A stretch of 64,000 nucleotides of DNA from Cupriavidus pinatubonensis (GTDB lineage Bacteria > Pseudomonadota > Gammaproteobacteria > Burkholderiales > Burkholderiaceae): contig NZ_CP080767.1 of assembly GCF_019602855.1 (NCBI RefSeq), positions 1,550,001 through 1,614,000 of the forward strand, given 5' to 3'. The notes under the pieces were generated by a model. It made no database searches, had not been told where the DNA came from, and saw nothing but the letters and a program-made list of their open reading frames with translations. A program made the translations under genes and the position numbers. This document shows, piece after piece, positions 17,842-26,314 of this stretch (position 1 is the first letter of the stretch; each line of letters starts with the position of its first letter).

Positions 17842-19526
17842 GAGGGTGTGTGAAAACGTCTCGATCACCTAGACTGGATCAACGCATTCAGATTGGGGGA
17901 CCGGATGAAGCGATTCATAGAAGGGGAAGATCGCAAGCAAGCTACGCTGCTTCCTGAATGCCTCGATGATTTCATTGCCGAGGAGAACCCCGCCAGGATC
18001 ATCGACGCGTTCGTTGAAGAGTTGGATCTCGAGTCGCTCGGGTTCGAAGGTGCCAATCCTTCAACAACGGGTCGCCCCTCTTATCATCCTGCCGTCCTGT
18101 TGAAGATCTACATCTATGGCTACCTCAACCGGATCCAGTCCAGCCGCCGCCTGGAGCGCGAATGCCAACGCAATATAGAGCTGATGTGGCTTACCGGTCG
18201 ACTGGCGCCGGACTTCAAGACGATTGCAGACTTCCGCAGGGATAACGGCGCGGGCATTCGCAATGTCTGCCGTCGTTTCATAGTTCTGTGCCACGATCTA
18301 AAGTTGTTCTCGCAGGCCCTGGTCGCCATCGACGGTAGCAAGTTCAAGGCAGTCAATACTCGGGACCGCAATTTCACTGCGGGCAAGGTTGATAAGCGCC
18401 AGCAGCAAATCGAGGAAAGCATCCAGCGATATCTGAGCGCGCTGGAGACTGCGGATCGCACACAGCCGGCGGAGATAGAACTCAAAACATCTCGACTGCG
18501 CGAGAAGATTGCGCACCTCCGTCAGCAGATGCATCGCCTTGACCAGATAAAGGAAGAGCTCAAGACTCTGCCAGATGGTCAGATCTCGATGACTGATCCT
18601 GATGCGCGTTCGATGGCAACAAGTGGAAAGGGCTCTGGAATAGTCGGCTACAACGTACAGATGGCCGTTGATGCCAAGCACCATCTGATCGTCGCTCACG
18701 AGGTCACAAATGCCGGCAGCGACCGGGCGCAGCTTAGCTCCATGGCTCAAGCAGCTCGCGATGCGATGGGTAAGACCAAGCTTAAAGCCATAGCTGATCG
18801 TGGCTACTTCAGTGGGCTGGAGATCAAGGAATGCGAGGATACGGGCATTGCTGCCATCTTGCCCAAACCAGCAAGGTCTAGCGCGAAGGTGGGCGGTCGA
18901 TTCGTTCGGGCGGACTTCATCTACATTGCCAGGGACGATGAATATCAATGTCCCGCCGGTGAACGTGCGATATACCGCTTCACCAGAGAAGAACATGGAC
19001 TGCAGATACGCCGCTACTGGAGTAGTGCTTGTCCTCAGTGCACCATGCGGTCTCAATGCACGCCGAGTCCGTACCGGCGCATCTCCAGATGGGAGCATGA
19101 GGAAGTTCTGGAGGCCGTCCAGCGCCGGCTCGACAAGACGCCGGATGCAATGACGGTTCGCAGGCGAACCGTCGAGCATGTCTTCGGGACCTTCAAACAT
19201 TGGATGGGCTACACGCACTTTCTGACGCGCACGCTACCGAATGTAGGTACTGAAAAGCCTGCATGTTCTGGCGTACAACCTGAAGCGCGTCCTTCGAATT
19301 CTCGGATTCTCGAAAACAATGAAGGCCATGCGCCTGGTGGGTGCGTAAGCACTCATTTGCGCCCAAAAAATGGGCTGAAGATCGCCCTCAGGGGAGCTAT
19401 TAGGGCTGTTCGCACGCGTTTCGACGTCGTCCCACGACCGGAATGACCGAGAATTCGATAAGACAGGCTACGCCCCGGAGGGGACACACATTGGTGCGAT
19501 TCGAGAGACGTTTCCACACGGCCTCG
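17841..19526 (+). mobile_element. IS1182-family-like insertion sequence, about 1.69 kb
   Basis: The ends carry a 22-bp imperfect inverted repeat: 17841-17862 (CGAGG, GT, GTGTG, A, AAACGTCTC) and 19505-19526, which reads CGAGG, CC, GTGTG, G, AAACGTCTC on the opposite strand; 19 of 22 positions match. Inside is one transposase gene of the IS1182 type, in the same direction as the host genes. The element has visibly lower GC and different codon use from its neighbours. No clear target duplication was found. It separates two same-strand SDR genes that were probably one operon. Confidence 0.75.
17905..19348 (+). pseudogene. IS1182-type transposase with a 2-base deletion near its C-terminus
   Basis: The N-terminus MKRFIEGEDRKQATLLPECL, and DDE residues placed at Asp143 (AIDGSKF), Asp298 (ADRGYFSG) and Glu424 (RTVEHVFGTFK), fit an IS1182-family transposase. 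After ...FLTRTLPNVGTE the frame continues to a stop at 19444-19446 with an unrelated tail. Shifting frame at about 19255 restores LHVLAYNLKRVLRILGFS and a stop at 19346-19348, the expected family ending. Loss of TG after base 19255 explains it exactly. Catalytic residues remain, but the last 30 residues are replaced, so activity is doubtful. ATG 17905 follows a GGGGGA stretch; a TTG 12 bases earlier is less likely. Confidence 0.8.
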
Positions 19527-19560
19527 ACCTGTACACGACATAGCGAGAGGGGACAAACAC

Positions 19561-20463
19561 ATGAATCAATTCGAAGGCCGAGTGGCCGTCATCACGGGCG
19601 GCGCGTCCGGTTTCGGCAAGGAGTTCGCACGCATCGGCGCCGGGCTGGGCATGAAGCTGGTGCTGGCCGATGTCCAGCAGGATGCGCTGGATGCAACCGT
19701 GGCCGAACTGAGGGCACAAGGCGCGGATGTAATCGGCTTGCGCACTGATGTTTCGCGCGGCGAGCAGGTGCAGGCGCTGGCCGATGCGGCCATGGAGCGC
19801 TTCGGGCAGGTCAACCTGCTGTTCAACAACGCGGGCGTTGGCGCGGGCGGCCTGTTGTGGGAGAACTCGCTGAAGGACTGGGAGTGGGTCCTGGGCGTGA
19901 ACCTGTATGGCGTGGTCCACGGCGTGCGCATCTTCACGCCGCTGATGCTGGCCGCCGCCGCCAAGGATCCGACCTATCAGGCCCACATCGTCAACACGGC
20001 CTCGATGGCCGGCATGCTGAGCCCGCCGGCCATGGGCGTGTACAACGTATCGAAGCATGCCGTGGTGACGCTGACCGAAACGCTCTACCAGGACCTGGGC
20101 CTCGTCACGGAGCAGGTGCGTTGCTCGGTGCTGTGCCCGTACTTCGTGCCGACCGGCATCAACCAGTCGCAGCGCAACCGTCCCGCGGACCTGACCAACG
20201 ATGCGCCGCCCACGCGTTCGCAGATGGTGTCGCAGGCGCTGACGGACAAGGCGGTCACGTCGGGCAAGGTCACGGCCGAGGACGTGGCACAGAAGACCTT
20301 CGATGCGATTCGTGCGGAAAGCTTCTATATTTATTCGCACCCGCAGGCCCTCGCGCCCGTGCAGCAACGTTTCGAGGACATCATCGGCCAGCGCAATCCC
20401 GGCGATCCGTTCGCGGACAAGCCCGAGGTACGCGCAGGACTGGTTGCCGCGTTGCGCGGCTGA
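19561..20463 (+). CDS. SDR-family oxidoreductase
   Basis: A 300-residue short-chain dehydrogenase with cofactor loop TGGASGFG, FNNAG near residue 90, catalytic Ser in TASMAG and YNVSK. A C-terminal section (EDVAQKTFDAIRAESFYIYSHP) matches SDRs often annotated near acyl-CoA and aromatic pathways. GAGAGGGG precedes the ATG. The IS right end lies only 35 bases upstream, so transcription now depends on read-through or on a promoter in the IS end. Confidence 0.87.
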   Translation: MNQFEGRVAVITGGASGFGKEFARIGAGLGMKLVLADVQQDALDATVAELRAQGADVIGLRTDVSRGEQVQALADAAMERFGQVNLLFNNAGVGAGGLLWENSLKDWEWVLGVNLYGVVHGVRIFTPLMLAAAAKDPTYQAHIVNTASMAGMLSPPAMGVYNVSKHAVVTLTETLYQDLGLVTEQVRCSVLCPYFVPTGINQSQRNRPADLTNDAPPTRSQMVSQALTDKAVTSGKVTAEDVAQKTFDAIRAESFYIYSHPQALAPVQQRFEDIIGQRNPGDPFADKPEVRAGLVAALRG

Positions 20464-20504
20464 TCGACGAACCAACCACACGAGGCCCGCGCATGGAGAC
20501 CCCC

Positions 20505-21425
20505 ATGACCGCTCCCGCCGTCATCCGTCATCTGCAGTTCGCCAACCTGCCAAATGGCACGCGCCTGCACTACGCCAGCGCCGGAGAGCGCGGCAAGCCG
20601 CTGATGCTGTTCGTGCATGGATTCCCGGAATTCTGGTTCGAATGGGAAGCGCAGCTTGCCGAATTCGGTCGCACCCATTTCGCGGTCGCACCGGACCTGC
20701 GCGGCTTCAACCTGTCGAGCAAGCCCGAAGCGGTAGAGGCCTACCGCCCGCGCCATATCGTCGAGGACCTGGTGCAGTTCGTCGGCGCCCTCGGCTATGA
20801 GCGTTGCATCGTGGTTGCGCATGACTGGGGTGGGGCTGTCTGCTGGAACCTTGCCATTCAGTTTCCGCAACTGGTCGAGCAACTGGTCATCATCAATTCA
20901 CCGCATCCGTATCTGTTCGCGAAGGCGCTGGCCAACGATCCGCAGCAGCAGGCAGCGTCGGCCTATATGAACTGGCTGCGCCGGCCAGGTTCTGAAGCGG
21001 TGCTTGCCGCAAACAACTTCGCCATGCTGGAAAGCATGCTGACGGCCGGCGGCGAGCAGCCCGCACCGTGGTTCAGCGGCGAGACGCGCGAGAAGTATCT
21101 GGCGGCCTGGGCGCAGCCTGGCGAAGGCAGCGCGCATTCGTTGTCGGGCGGGGTCAACTATTACCGTGCGTCGCCGATGCATCCGCCCGGGCCGGGAGAG
21201 GCGCCACCGGACATCTCGCGGCTCGATCCGGCGGCGTTCGTAGTTCGCGTGCCTACGTTCGTGATCTGGGGAGAGAGGGACCGGGCGCTGCCCAAGTCAT
21301 TGCTGGACGGGTTGGATCAGTTCGTGCCGGATATGCGGCTAGAGCGCATTCCGGATGGCACGCATTGGGTAGTGCATGAGGAGCCGGAACTGGTGAGCCG
21401 GTTGATTCGTAGTGCTTTGAAGTAG
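20505..21425 (+). CDS. Alpha/beta hydrolase, epoxide-hydrolase-like
   Basis: A 306-residue alpha/beta hydrolase. HGFPEFW (38-44) is the oxyanion HGxP motif of epoxide hydrolases, and the nucleophile is Asp107 in AHDWGG, an Asp as in epoxide hydrolases and haloalkane dehalogenases rather than Ser. The acid is probably Asp in WGERDRALP and the base His in DGTHWVVHE. Together this favours epoxide opening to a diol. I chose ATG 20505 with GGAG six bases upstream; ATG 20493 is an alternative. It ends the rightward run. Confidence 0.87.
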   Translation: MTAPAVIRHLQFANLPNGTRLHYASAGERGKPLMLFVHGFPEFWFEWEAQLAEFGRTHFAVAPDLRGFNLSSKPEAVEAYRPRHIVEDLVQFVGALGYERCIVVAHDWGGAVCWNLAIQFPQLVEQLVIINSPHPYLFAKALANDPQQQAASAYMNWLRRPGSEAVLAANNFAMLESMLTAGGEQPAPWFSGETREKYLAAWAQPGEGSAHSLSGGVNYYRASPMHPPGPGEAPPDISRLDPAAFVVRVPTFVIWGERDRALPKSLLDGLDQFVPDMRLERIPDGTHWVVHEEPELVSRLIRSALK

Positions 21426-21486
21426 GTTGGTGGGTTCTGGTCGGACTGGGGCGCCGCCGACTTCTGTCGCTCGGACAAGAAGTAAG

Positions 21487-21505
21487 TCGCCGGCTACGCC
21501 GGCGA
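21487..21505. terminator. GC-rich hairpin between convergent genes
   Basis: TCGCCGGC (21487-21494), TAC loop, GCCGGCGA (21498-21505): a perfect 8-bp stem. It lies in the middle of a 132-bp gap between convergent genes, inside a larger imperfect dyad whose outer arms carry TTCTGGTCG near 21434 and CGACCAGAA near 21541. It probably ends transcription in both directions and looks like a REP-type unit. Confidence 0.55.
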
Positions 21506-21557
21506 AACAGCGGCGCCGGTCAAGGGCGATAACCCAGACTCGACCAGAAGCCCCCAC

Positions 21558-22079
21558 TCACGCTAACCTTTCGCGATAGAGCCGATAATTCTCTTCATCA
21601 AAACAAACAAACGTCACCTGCTCAATCCCAGGCGCCGCCGCCAGCGCATCACGCACGGCCCGAATGGCAATATCCGCCGCGCGCTCGCGTGGAAAGCCAT
21701 AGATGCCTGTGCTGATATTCGGAAACGCCACCGTACGCAGATGATGCTCGGCTGCAAGCCGAATACTGTTTCGATACGCGCTTGCCAGTTGCTTATCTTC
21801 ATCCCGCGAACCGCCATGCCATACCGGCCCGACCGCATGAATCACGTAAGGCGCCGGCAGCAGCCCGCCGGTGGTGATCACCGCTTCGCCGGTCGGGCAG
21901 CCGCCCTGTGCGTCGCGGATGGCCTTGCAGGCCGCCATGATCGCGGGGCCGCCGGCCCCGTGGATCGCGCCATCCACGCCGCCCCCGCCTAGCAGCCCGC
22001 TATTCGCCGCATTGACGACGGCATCAACTTCCATCCGGGTGATGTCTCCATGCACAACCTGCAAGTGTTCACCTGTCAT
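21558..22079 (-). CDS. Macrodomain protein, O-acetyl-ADP-ribose deacetylase (YmdB-like)
   Basis: A 173-residue single macrodomain. VVHGDITRMEVDAVVNAANSGLLGGGGVDGAIH contains the adenine-binding Asp, the NAANSxLLGGGGVD loop and the catalytic Asp of the MacroD/YmdB group, and ISTGIYGFP is the phosphate loop. It would remove acetyl or ADP-ribose groups in the cytosol, linked to sirtuin or RNase control. It overlaps nothing and starts 53 bases after the end of the alcohol dehydrogenase gene on the same strand, possibly co-transcribed. Confidence 0.92.
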   Translation of the reverse strand: MTGEHLQVVHGDITRMEVDAVVNAANSGLLGGGGVDGAIHGAGGPAIMAACKAIRDAQGGCPTGEAVITTGGLLPAPYVIHAVGPVWHGGSRDEDKQLASAYRNSIRLAAEHHLRTVAFPNISTGIYGFPRERAADIAIRAVRDALAAAPGIEQVTFVCFDEENYRLYRERLA

Positions 22080-22132
22080 TCGCTGTCTCCCGCAGTGGAT
22101 GAATGTCCCGGGCCGGCCAGGGCCAGGCAGGC

Positions 22133-23281
22133 CTACATGGACGCTCCAAGCATACGCCGATAATCCGCCGCGCTGGCCTCTTTTGGATTGGTCTTGTGGC
22201 AGTGGTCGAGCAGGGCGCCCGCAATCACCTTGTCGAACATGTCTTCGGTGACGCCCATCTGGCGCAGCCCGGTCGGCAGCCCCAGCCGGGCCGTCATGTC
22301 GTGCACGGCCTGGGCGACGTCGGCGCCTTCGGGCAGGTGCATGGCGCGGCGCAGGCGCGCGTAGCGGTCATCGCGCACCACGGTGGGCGCGTCGGCGTTG
22401 AAGCGCAGCACCGCGGGCATGACCACCGCGTTGAGGGTGCCGTGGTGCAGGCCGGTCTTGCCGTCGATCTTCAGGCCGCCGAGCGGGTGCGACAGCGAAT
22501 GCACGCAGCCAAGGCCCTTCTGGAACGCCATGGCGCCCTGCATGGATGCGCTCATCATGTTGAGCCGCGCGTCGCGGTCCTTGCCGTCGCGCGTGGCGCG
22601 TTCGATGTGGGCCCAGCCTCGCTCCAGGCCATCCAGCGCAATGCCGTCGGCGGGCGGGTTGAAGGCCGGTGCCAGGAAGGTCTCGACGCAATGGGCAATG
22701 GCGTCCATGCCGGTCGCGGCGGTCAGGCCCGCAGGCAGCCCCAGCGTGAGTTCCGGGTCGCAGATGGCCGATTTCGGCAGCAGGTGCCACGAATGGAAGC
22801 CGAGCTTGCGCCCGTCTTCGAGGATGATGATCGCGCCGCGCGCCACTTCGCTGCCCGTGCCCGATGTGGTCGGCACGGCGATCAGCGGCGCGGCGCGCTC
22901 GGTGATCTTCGTGCTGCCGCCTTCGATGGTGGCGTAGGTAGTCAGTTCGCCCGGGTGCGTGGCGAGGATCGCGATGCCCTTGGCGAGATCGATCGACGAA
23001 CCGCCGCCGACCGCCACCAGCCCGTCGCAGCCTGCGTCACGGTACTGCTCGGCGGCCTTGCGCACCATGGCTTCCGTCGGATTCGACGGCGTCTCGTCAA
23101 ACACCGCCACCGGCAGGCCCTGCATCGCGTCGATCGCTCGCTGTGCCACGCCGGCTGCGACCACGCCCTTGTCCGTCACTAGCAGCGGGCGGCGGATGCC
23201 GATGCGTTCACATTCGGCCTTCAGCAGGCTCACGGCGCCGAAGTCGAGATGAATGTGCGTCAGATAGTAGATAAAGGCCAT
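22133..23281 (-). CDS. Iron-containing (type III) alcohol dehydrogenase
   Basis: A 382-residue group III dehydrogenase. It has the nucleotide loop VAVGGGSSIDLAKG near residue 90, PTTSGTGSE near residue 140, and metal-site His residues in GMDAIAHCVE, HSLSHPLGG and LHHGTLNAVV. It oxidises an alcohol or reduces an aldehyde with NAD(P). AGGAGA precedes the ATG on the reverse strand. It is divergent from the HSL-type hydrolase gene, and the 152-bp gap holds a palindrome. Confidence 0.9.
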   Translation of the reverse strand: MAFIYYLTHIHLDFGAVSLLKAECERIGIRRPLLVTDKGVVAAGVAQRAIDAMQGLPVAVFDETPSNPTEAMVRKAAEQYRDAGCDGLVAVGGGSSIDLAKGIAILATHPGELTTYATIEGGSTKITERAAPLIAVPTTSGTGSEVARGAIIILEDGRKLGFHSWHLLPKSAICDPELTLGLPAGLTAATGMDAIAHCVETFLAPAFNPPADGIALDGLERGWAHIERATRDGKDRDARLNMMSASMQGAMAFQKGLGCVHSLSHPLGGLKIDGKTGLHHGTLNAVVMPAVLRFNADAPTVVRDDRYARLRRAMHLPEGADVAQAVHDMTARLGLPTGLRQMGVTEDMFDKVIAGALLDHCHKTNPKEASAADYRRMLGASM

Positions 23282-23353
23282 GGTTCGCTATCTCCTGCGG
23301 CGATCTGCCGCGAATTTTGCATTCTGAGAAAAACTGGCCAAGCGGATGAACTA

Positions 23354-23368
23354 GGGCGATCATCGCCC
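23354..23368. promoter_or_regulatory. Palindrome in the divergent adh / hydrolase gap
   Basis: GGGCGAT (23354-23360), C, ATCGCCC (23362-23368) is a perfect 7-bp inverted repeat with a one-base centre, 73 bases upstream of the alcohol dehydrogenase start. A one-base centre suggests a protein-binding dyad rather than an RNA hairpin. Confidence 0.4.
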
Positions 23369-23433
23369 AGAAACACCCGCTCGCGTGCACGCATCGGGGT
23401 TATTTCGTAATGTCTGCTTCTTGAAACACTGGC

Positions 23434-24585
23434 ATGATACTGAAATCGAACGACCGTTCACAATTCGAACTTCCCCCGACTTCGGGGGAAGCCCCGAGTC
23501 ATAGTGCGGATGCCCAACAGGCCGCCGCCCATGCTGTATCGACGCCAGTATCTGCCATGTCTGCCGTAACCTCCGCCTCGTCCGCTGTGCCGGCCAGCCA
23601 GTCTGTCGCTGGCATGCCTGCCGTGCCGCTCGACCCGCAGGTAGCGGCGCTGCTCGACCTGATTGCACGCGCCAAGCGGCCACCCATTCATGTGATGGAC
23701 GTGGAAGACGCCAAGATCGCCTACGAGAAGAGTGCGCCCATCCTTGATATCTCGCCGCTGCCCATGCATGCGGTCGACGATCTCCACGTCTGCGCGCGCG
23801 ACGGCCATGGGATTCCGGTGCGCCTGTACGCGCCGCGCGAGGCCAGTTGGGCCGATCCGCTGCCGATGCTCGTGTACTTTCACGGCGGCGGATTCACGGT
23901 CGGAAGCGTCAATTCCCACGACGCGCTGTGCCGCATGCAGGCTGCGCATGCCGACTGTATGGTGCTGTCGGTCGACTACCGCCTCGGACCGCAATGGCGC
24001 TTCCCCACCGCGGCCAACGACGCCTTCGACGTGCTGCACTGGGTCTTCGAAGAGGCCGCCCGGCTCGGCGCCGACCCCGCGCGTATTGCGCTGGGCGGTG
24101 ACAGTGCCGGCGGCACGCTTGCCACGGCATGCGCCGTGCATGCGCGCGACAGCGGGCTGGCGCCCGTGCTGCAGTTGCTGATCTATCCCGGCACCTGCGC
24201 GCGGCAGGACACGCCGTCGCACGGGGCATTGGCGGAGGGCTATCTGCTCACGGCGGACATGATCCAGTGGTTCTTCTCGCATTACCTCGATCAGGAATCG
24301 AGCCGCGACGACTGGCGCTTTGCTCCGCTCGATGGCGGCGGCAGTGGTGCCGATGTGCGCGGCTGCTGTCCGGCGTGGATTGCCGTGGCCGGCTATGACC
24401 CGCTGCATGACGAAGGTGTGGCCTACGCCGATAAATTGCGCGCGGCGGGCGTGACGGTCACGCTGGCCGACTATGCTGGCATGATCCACGACTTTTTCAA
24501 GATGGGCCGCTTCGTGCCCGCCGTGGCGCAGGCGCATGCCGACGCCGTGGCGGCGCTCCGGGCCGCTTTCGGCACCGGGCAGTAA
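23434..24585 (+). CDS. Alpha/beta hydrolase of the hormone-sensitive lipase (HSL) family
   Basis: Up to 383 residues. YFHGGGFTVGS holds the HGGG oxyanion motif, GGDSAGGTLA the nucleophilic Ser, and the Asp and His lie in AGYDPLHDEG and GMIHDFFKM. It is an esterase for short acyl esters. The start is uncertain: the first 60 residues are Ser/Ala-rich and not family-like, and no good ribosome site precedes ATG 23434. Met codons at 23557 and 23614 are alternatives, the latter giving MPAVPLDPQVAALLDLI. An operator-like dyad (23448-23459) lies inside the longest version, which supports a later start. Confidence 0.85.
   Translation: MILKSNDRSQFELPPTSGEAPSHSADAQQAAAHAVSTPVSAMSAVTSASSAVPASQSVAGMPAVPLDPQVAALLDLIARAKRPPIHVMDVEDAKIAYEKSAPILDISPLPMHAVDDLHVCARDGHGIPVRLYAPREASWADPLPMLVYFHGGGFTVGSVNSHDALCRMQAAHADCMVLSVDYRLGPQWRFPTAANDAFDVLHWVFEEAARLGADPARIALGGDSAGGTLATACAVHARDSGLAPVLQLLIYPGTCARQDTPSHGALAEGYLLTADMIQWFFSHYLDQESSRDDWRFAPLDGGGSGADVRGCCPAWIAVAGYDPLHDEGVAYADKLRAAGVTVTLADYAGMIHDFFKMGRFVPAVAQAHADAVAALRAAFGTGQ
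23448..23459. promoter_or_regulatory. GAACG-AC-CGTTC operator-like dyad
   Basis: GAACGACCGTTC is a perfect 5-bp inverted repeat with a 2-base centre. It matches the dyad overlapping the fadB promoter at 5995-6013 in nine or more core positions. A shared TetR-type lipid regulator would couple this esterase gene to beta-oxidation. It lies within the first codons if the hydrolase starts at 23434. Confidence 0.5.
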
Positions 24586-24672
24586 CGCCGGGCCGCGGCA
24601 CGAATCACACGAATTGCGGTCCGAACTCAAAAACTTTCAGCAGTGACTTGCAGCACAAGGAGACATCGTCAA

Positions 24673-25656
24673 ATGCAACGCCGCCAATTCATCGCCCGTG
24701 CGGGCCTCGCCGCAGCCACCGCCGCACTGGGTTTTGCCGCCGTGCCCGCGTATGCGCAGGCAGAGAAATTCCCGCAACGTCCGATCCGCCTGGTCATCGG
24801 CTATACGGCAGGCGGTTCCACGGATATCCCGTTCCGCGTGCTGGCCGATAACGCATCGAAAATCCTCGGCCAGCCCGTCATCGTGGAGAACAAGCCCGGA
24901 GCCGGCGGCGTGCTGCCGGCCCAGATGATGCAATCGACCGCGCCTGACGGCTACACGCTGGCGCAAGTCGCGATGCCGGTCTACCGCCTGCCGTACACCA
25001 CCAAGATCAACTGGGATCCGGTCAAGGACCTGAGCTACATCATCAACCTGGCGGGTTACTCGTTCGGCCTCGTGGTGCCGGCGGATTCGCCGATCAAGAC
25101 CATGCAGGAGTACATCGCCTACGCCAAGGCCAACCCGGGCAAGCTGACCTACGGCTCGCCGGGCAGCATGACCACGCTCCACCTGACCATGGAAGAGCTG
25201 GCGCTGAAGCAGGGCGTGCAGTTCTCGCACATTCCGTACAAGGGCAATTCGGAATCGATGCAGGCGCTGCTCGGCGGCCATGTGATGTCCGTGGCCGACA
25301 CGCCGGCGTGGGCGCCATACGTGGAGCAGGGCAAGCTGCGCCTGCTGTCCACCTGGGGCGAGAAGCGTTCGGCGCGCTTCCCCAACGTGCCGACGCTGAA
25401 GGAACTGGGCATGGGCATCGTGCAGACCTCGCCGTTTGGTCTGGTGGCGCCGAAGGGCACTGATCCGAAGATCGTGCAGAAACTGCATGATGCGTTCAAG
25501 AAGGCCATGGAAATGCCGAACTACCGCGAATCGCTGGCCAAGTTCGACATGGAGCCGTACTACATGAACAGCGCGCAGTACGCGCAGTTTGCCGCGGATA
25601 CGGTGAAGAAGGAAAAGGCCATCATCGAAAAGCTGGGCCTGGCCAAGCCGCAATAA
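24673..25656 (+). CDS. Bug-family (tripartite tricarboxylate) solute-binding receptor
   Basis: A 327-residue periplasmic binding protein of the Bug/TctC family, very abundant in Cupriavidus and Bordetella. MQRRQFIARAG with the hydrophobic stretch to AYAQA is a twin-arginine-type or Sec signal peptide. FPQRPIRLVIGYTAGGSTD, RVLADNASKILGQPVIVENKPGAGG and DGYTL are family signatures. The ligand is probably a carboxylate held by the AGGSTD loop. No TctA/TctB membrane genes are nearby, which is usual for Bug proteins. AAGGAGA lies nine bases before ATG 24673. Confidence 0.9.
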   Translation: MQRRQFIARAGLAAATAALGFAAVPAYAQAEKFPQRPIRLVIGYTAGGSTDIPFRVLADNASKILGQPVIVENKPGAGGVLPAQMMQSTAPDGYTLAQVAMPVYRLPYTTKINWDPVKDLSYIINLAGYSFGLVVPADSPIKTMQEYIAYAKANPGKLTYGSPGSMTTLHLTMEELALKQGVQFSHIPYKGNSESMQALLGGHVMSVADTPAWAPYVEQGKLRLLSTWGEKRSARFPNVPTLKELGMGIVQTSPFGLVAPKGTDPKIVQKLHDAFKKAMEMPNYRESLAKFDMEPYYMNSAQYAQFAADTVKKEKAIIEKLGLAKPQ

Positions 25657-25764
25657 ATCCGCAGGCATTTTTCTGCACCACGGCTCAGGCCGCCACGCTG
25701 CCTGCAACAGGCGGGGTGGCGGCCTGATTGCCATGTACAAGCCAGATCAGAGGAGACCAGCCAG

Positions 25765-26202
25765 ATGGCCAAAGAAGATTTCCGCCACAGCATGCCGTTG
25801 CGCGTGCGGTGGGCCGAAGTCGATCCGCAGTCGATCGTTTTCAACGCGCATTACCTCACATACTGCGATATCTGCGTCACCGAATACTGGCGCGATGCCG
25901 GCATCCGGTATCCGGAGGACGTGCTGCACGCGCATGGCGTCGATATCTTCGTGGTCAAGTCGACGCTCGAATACCATGCGTCGGCGCGTTTTGACGATGT
26001 GCTCGACATCCGTGGCCGCATGGCGCGCATGGGGCGTTCGAGCATGCTGTTCCGCGTGGAGATGTACCGTGGCGACGAACACCTGATCACCGGCGAGATC
26101 GTCTATGTGTGCGCGGATCCGGAGTCGAAGACGTCGGCGCCGATTCCGGGGCCGGTGCGGGAGACGATCGCGGCGTATGAGGTGGTGAAGCCGGCCGGGT
26201 GA
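25765..26202 (+). CDS. Acyl-CoA thioesterase, 4HBT/YbgC type
   Basis: A 145-residue hotdog-fold protein. RVRWAEVDPQSIVFNAHYLTYCD contains the catalytic Asp and the NxxY pattern of the 4-hydroxybenzoyl-CoA thioesterase/YbgC group. It hydrolyses an acyl-CoA thioester in the cytosol. GAGGAGA lies shortly upstream of the ATG. It follows the Bug receptor gene by 108 bases and may form a small operon with it. Confidence 0.86.
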   Translation: MAKEDFRHSMPLRVRWAEVDPQSIVFNAHYLTYCDICVTEYWRDAGIRYPEDVLHAHGVDIFVVKSTLEYHASARFDDVLDIRGRMARMGRSSMLFRVEMYRGDEHLITGEIVYVCADPESKTSAPIPGPVRETIAAYEVVKPAG

Positions 26203-26237
26203 CACCGACCGCCAGCAGAACTATCCCGCTGGTTTGC

Positions 26238-26265
26238 TCCCCTCTCCCGTTCGCGGAAGAGGGGA
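26238..26265. repeat. Palindromic hairpin, copy 2 of the interspersed family
   Basis: TCCCCTCTCCCG (26238-26249), TTCG loop, CGGAAGAGGGGA (26254-26265): a 12-bp stem with one mismatch. It shares the preceding TGGTTTGCT and the stem with the copy at 10191-10216. It lies between convergent genes (thioesterase and denD). Confidence 0.7.
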
Positions 26266-26314
26266 CTGGTCGTCGGTAGATGCGAAGGCGTTGGCAGTAG
26301 CAAAGCCTTGTGGC

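Noticed and set aside
19250..19260. Programmed ribosomal frameshift in the transposase at GAAAAG.
   Set aside because: A +1 shift would be needed. There is no long slippery run or downstream structure, IS1182-type elements encode one unshifted transposase, and a 2-base deletion fits exactly.
17841..21425. A genomic island or integrated prophage around the IS.
   Set aside because: Only one transposase and no integrase, attachment repeat or phage gene; base composition returns to normal at both IS ends.
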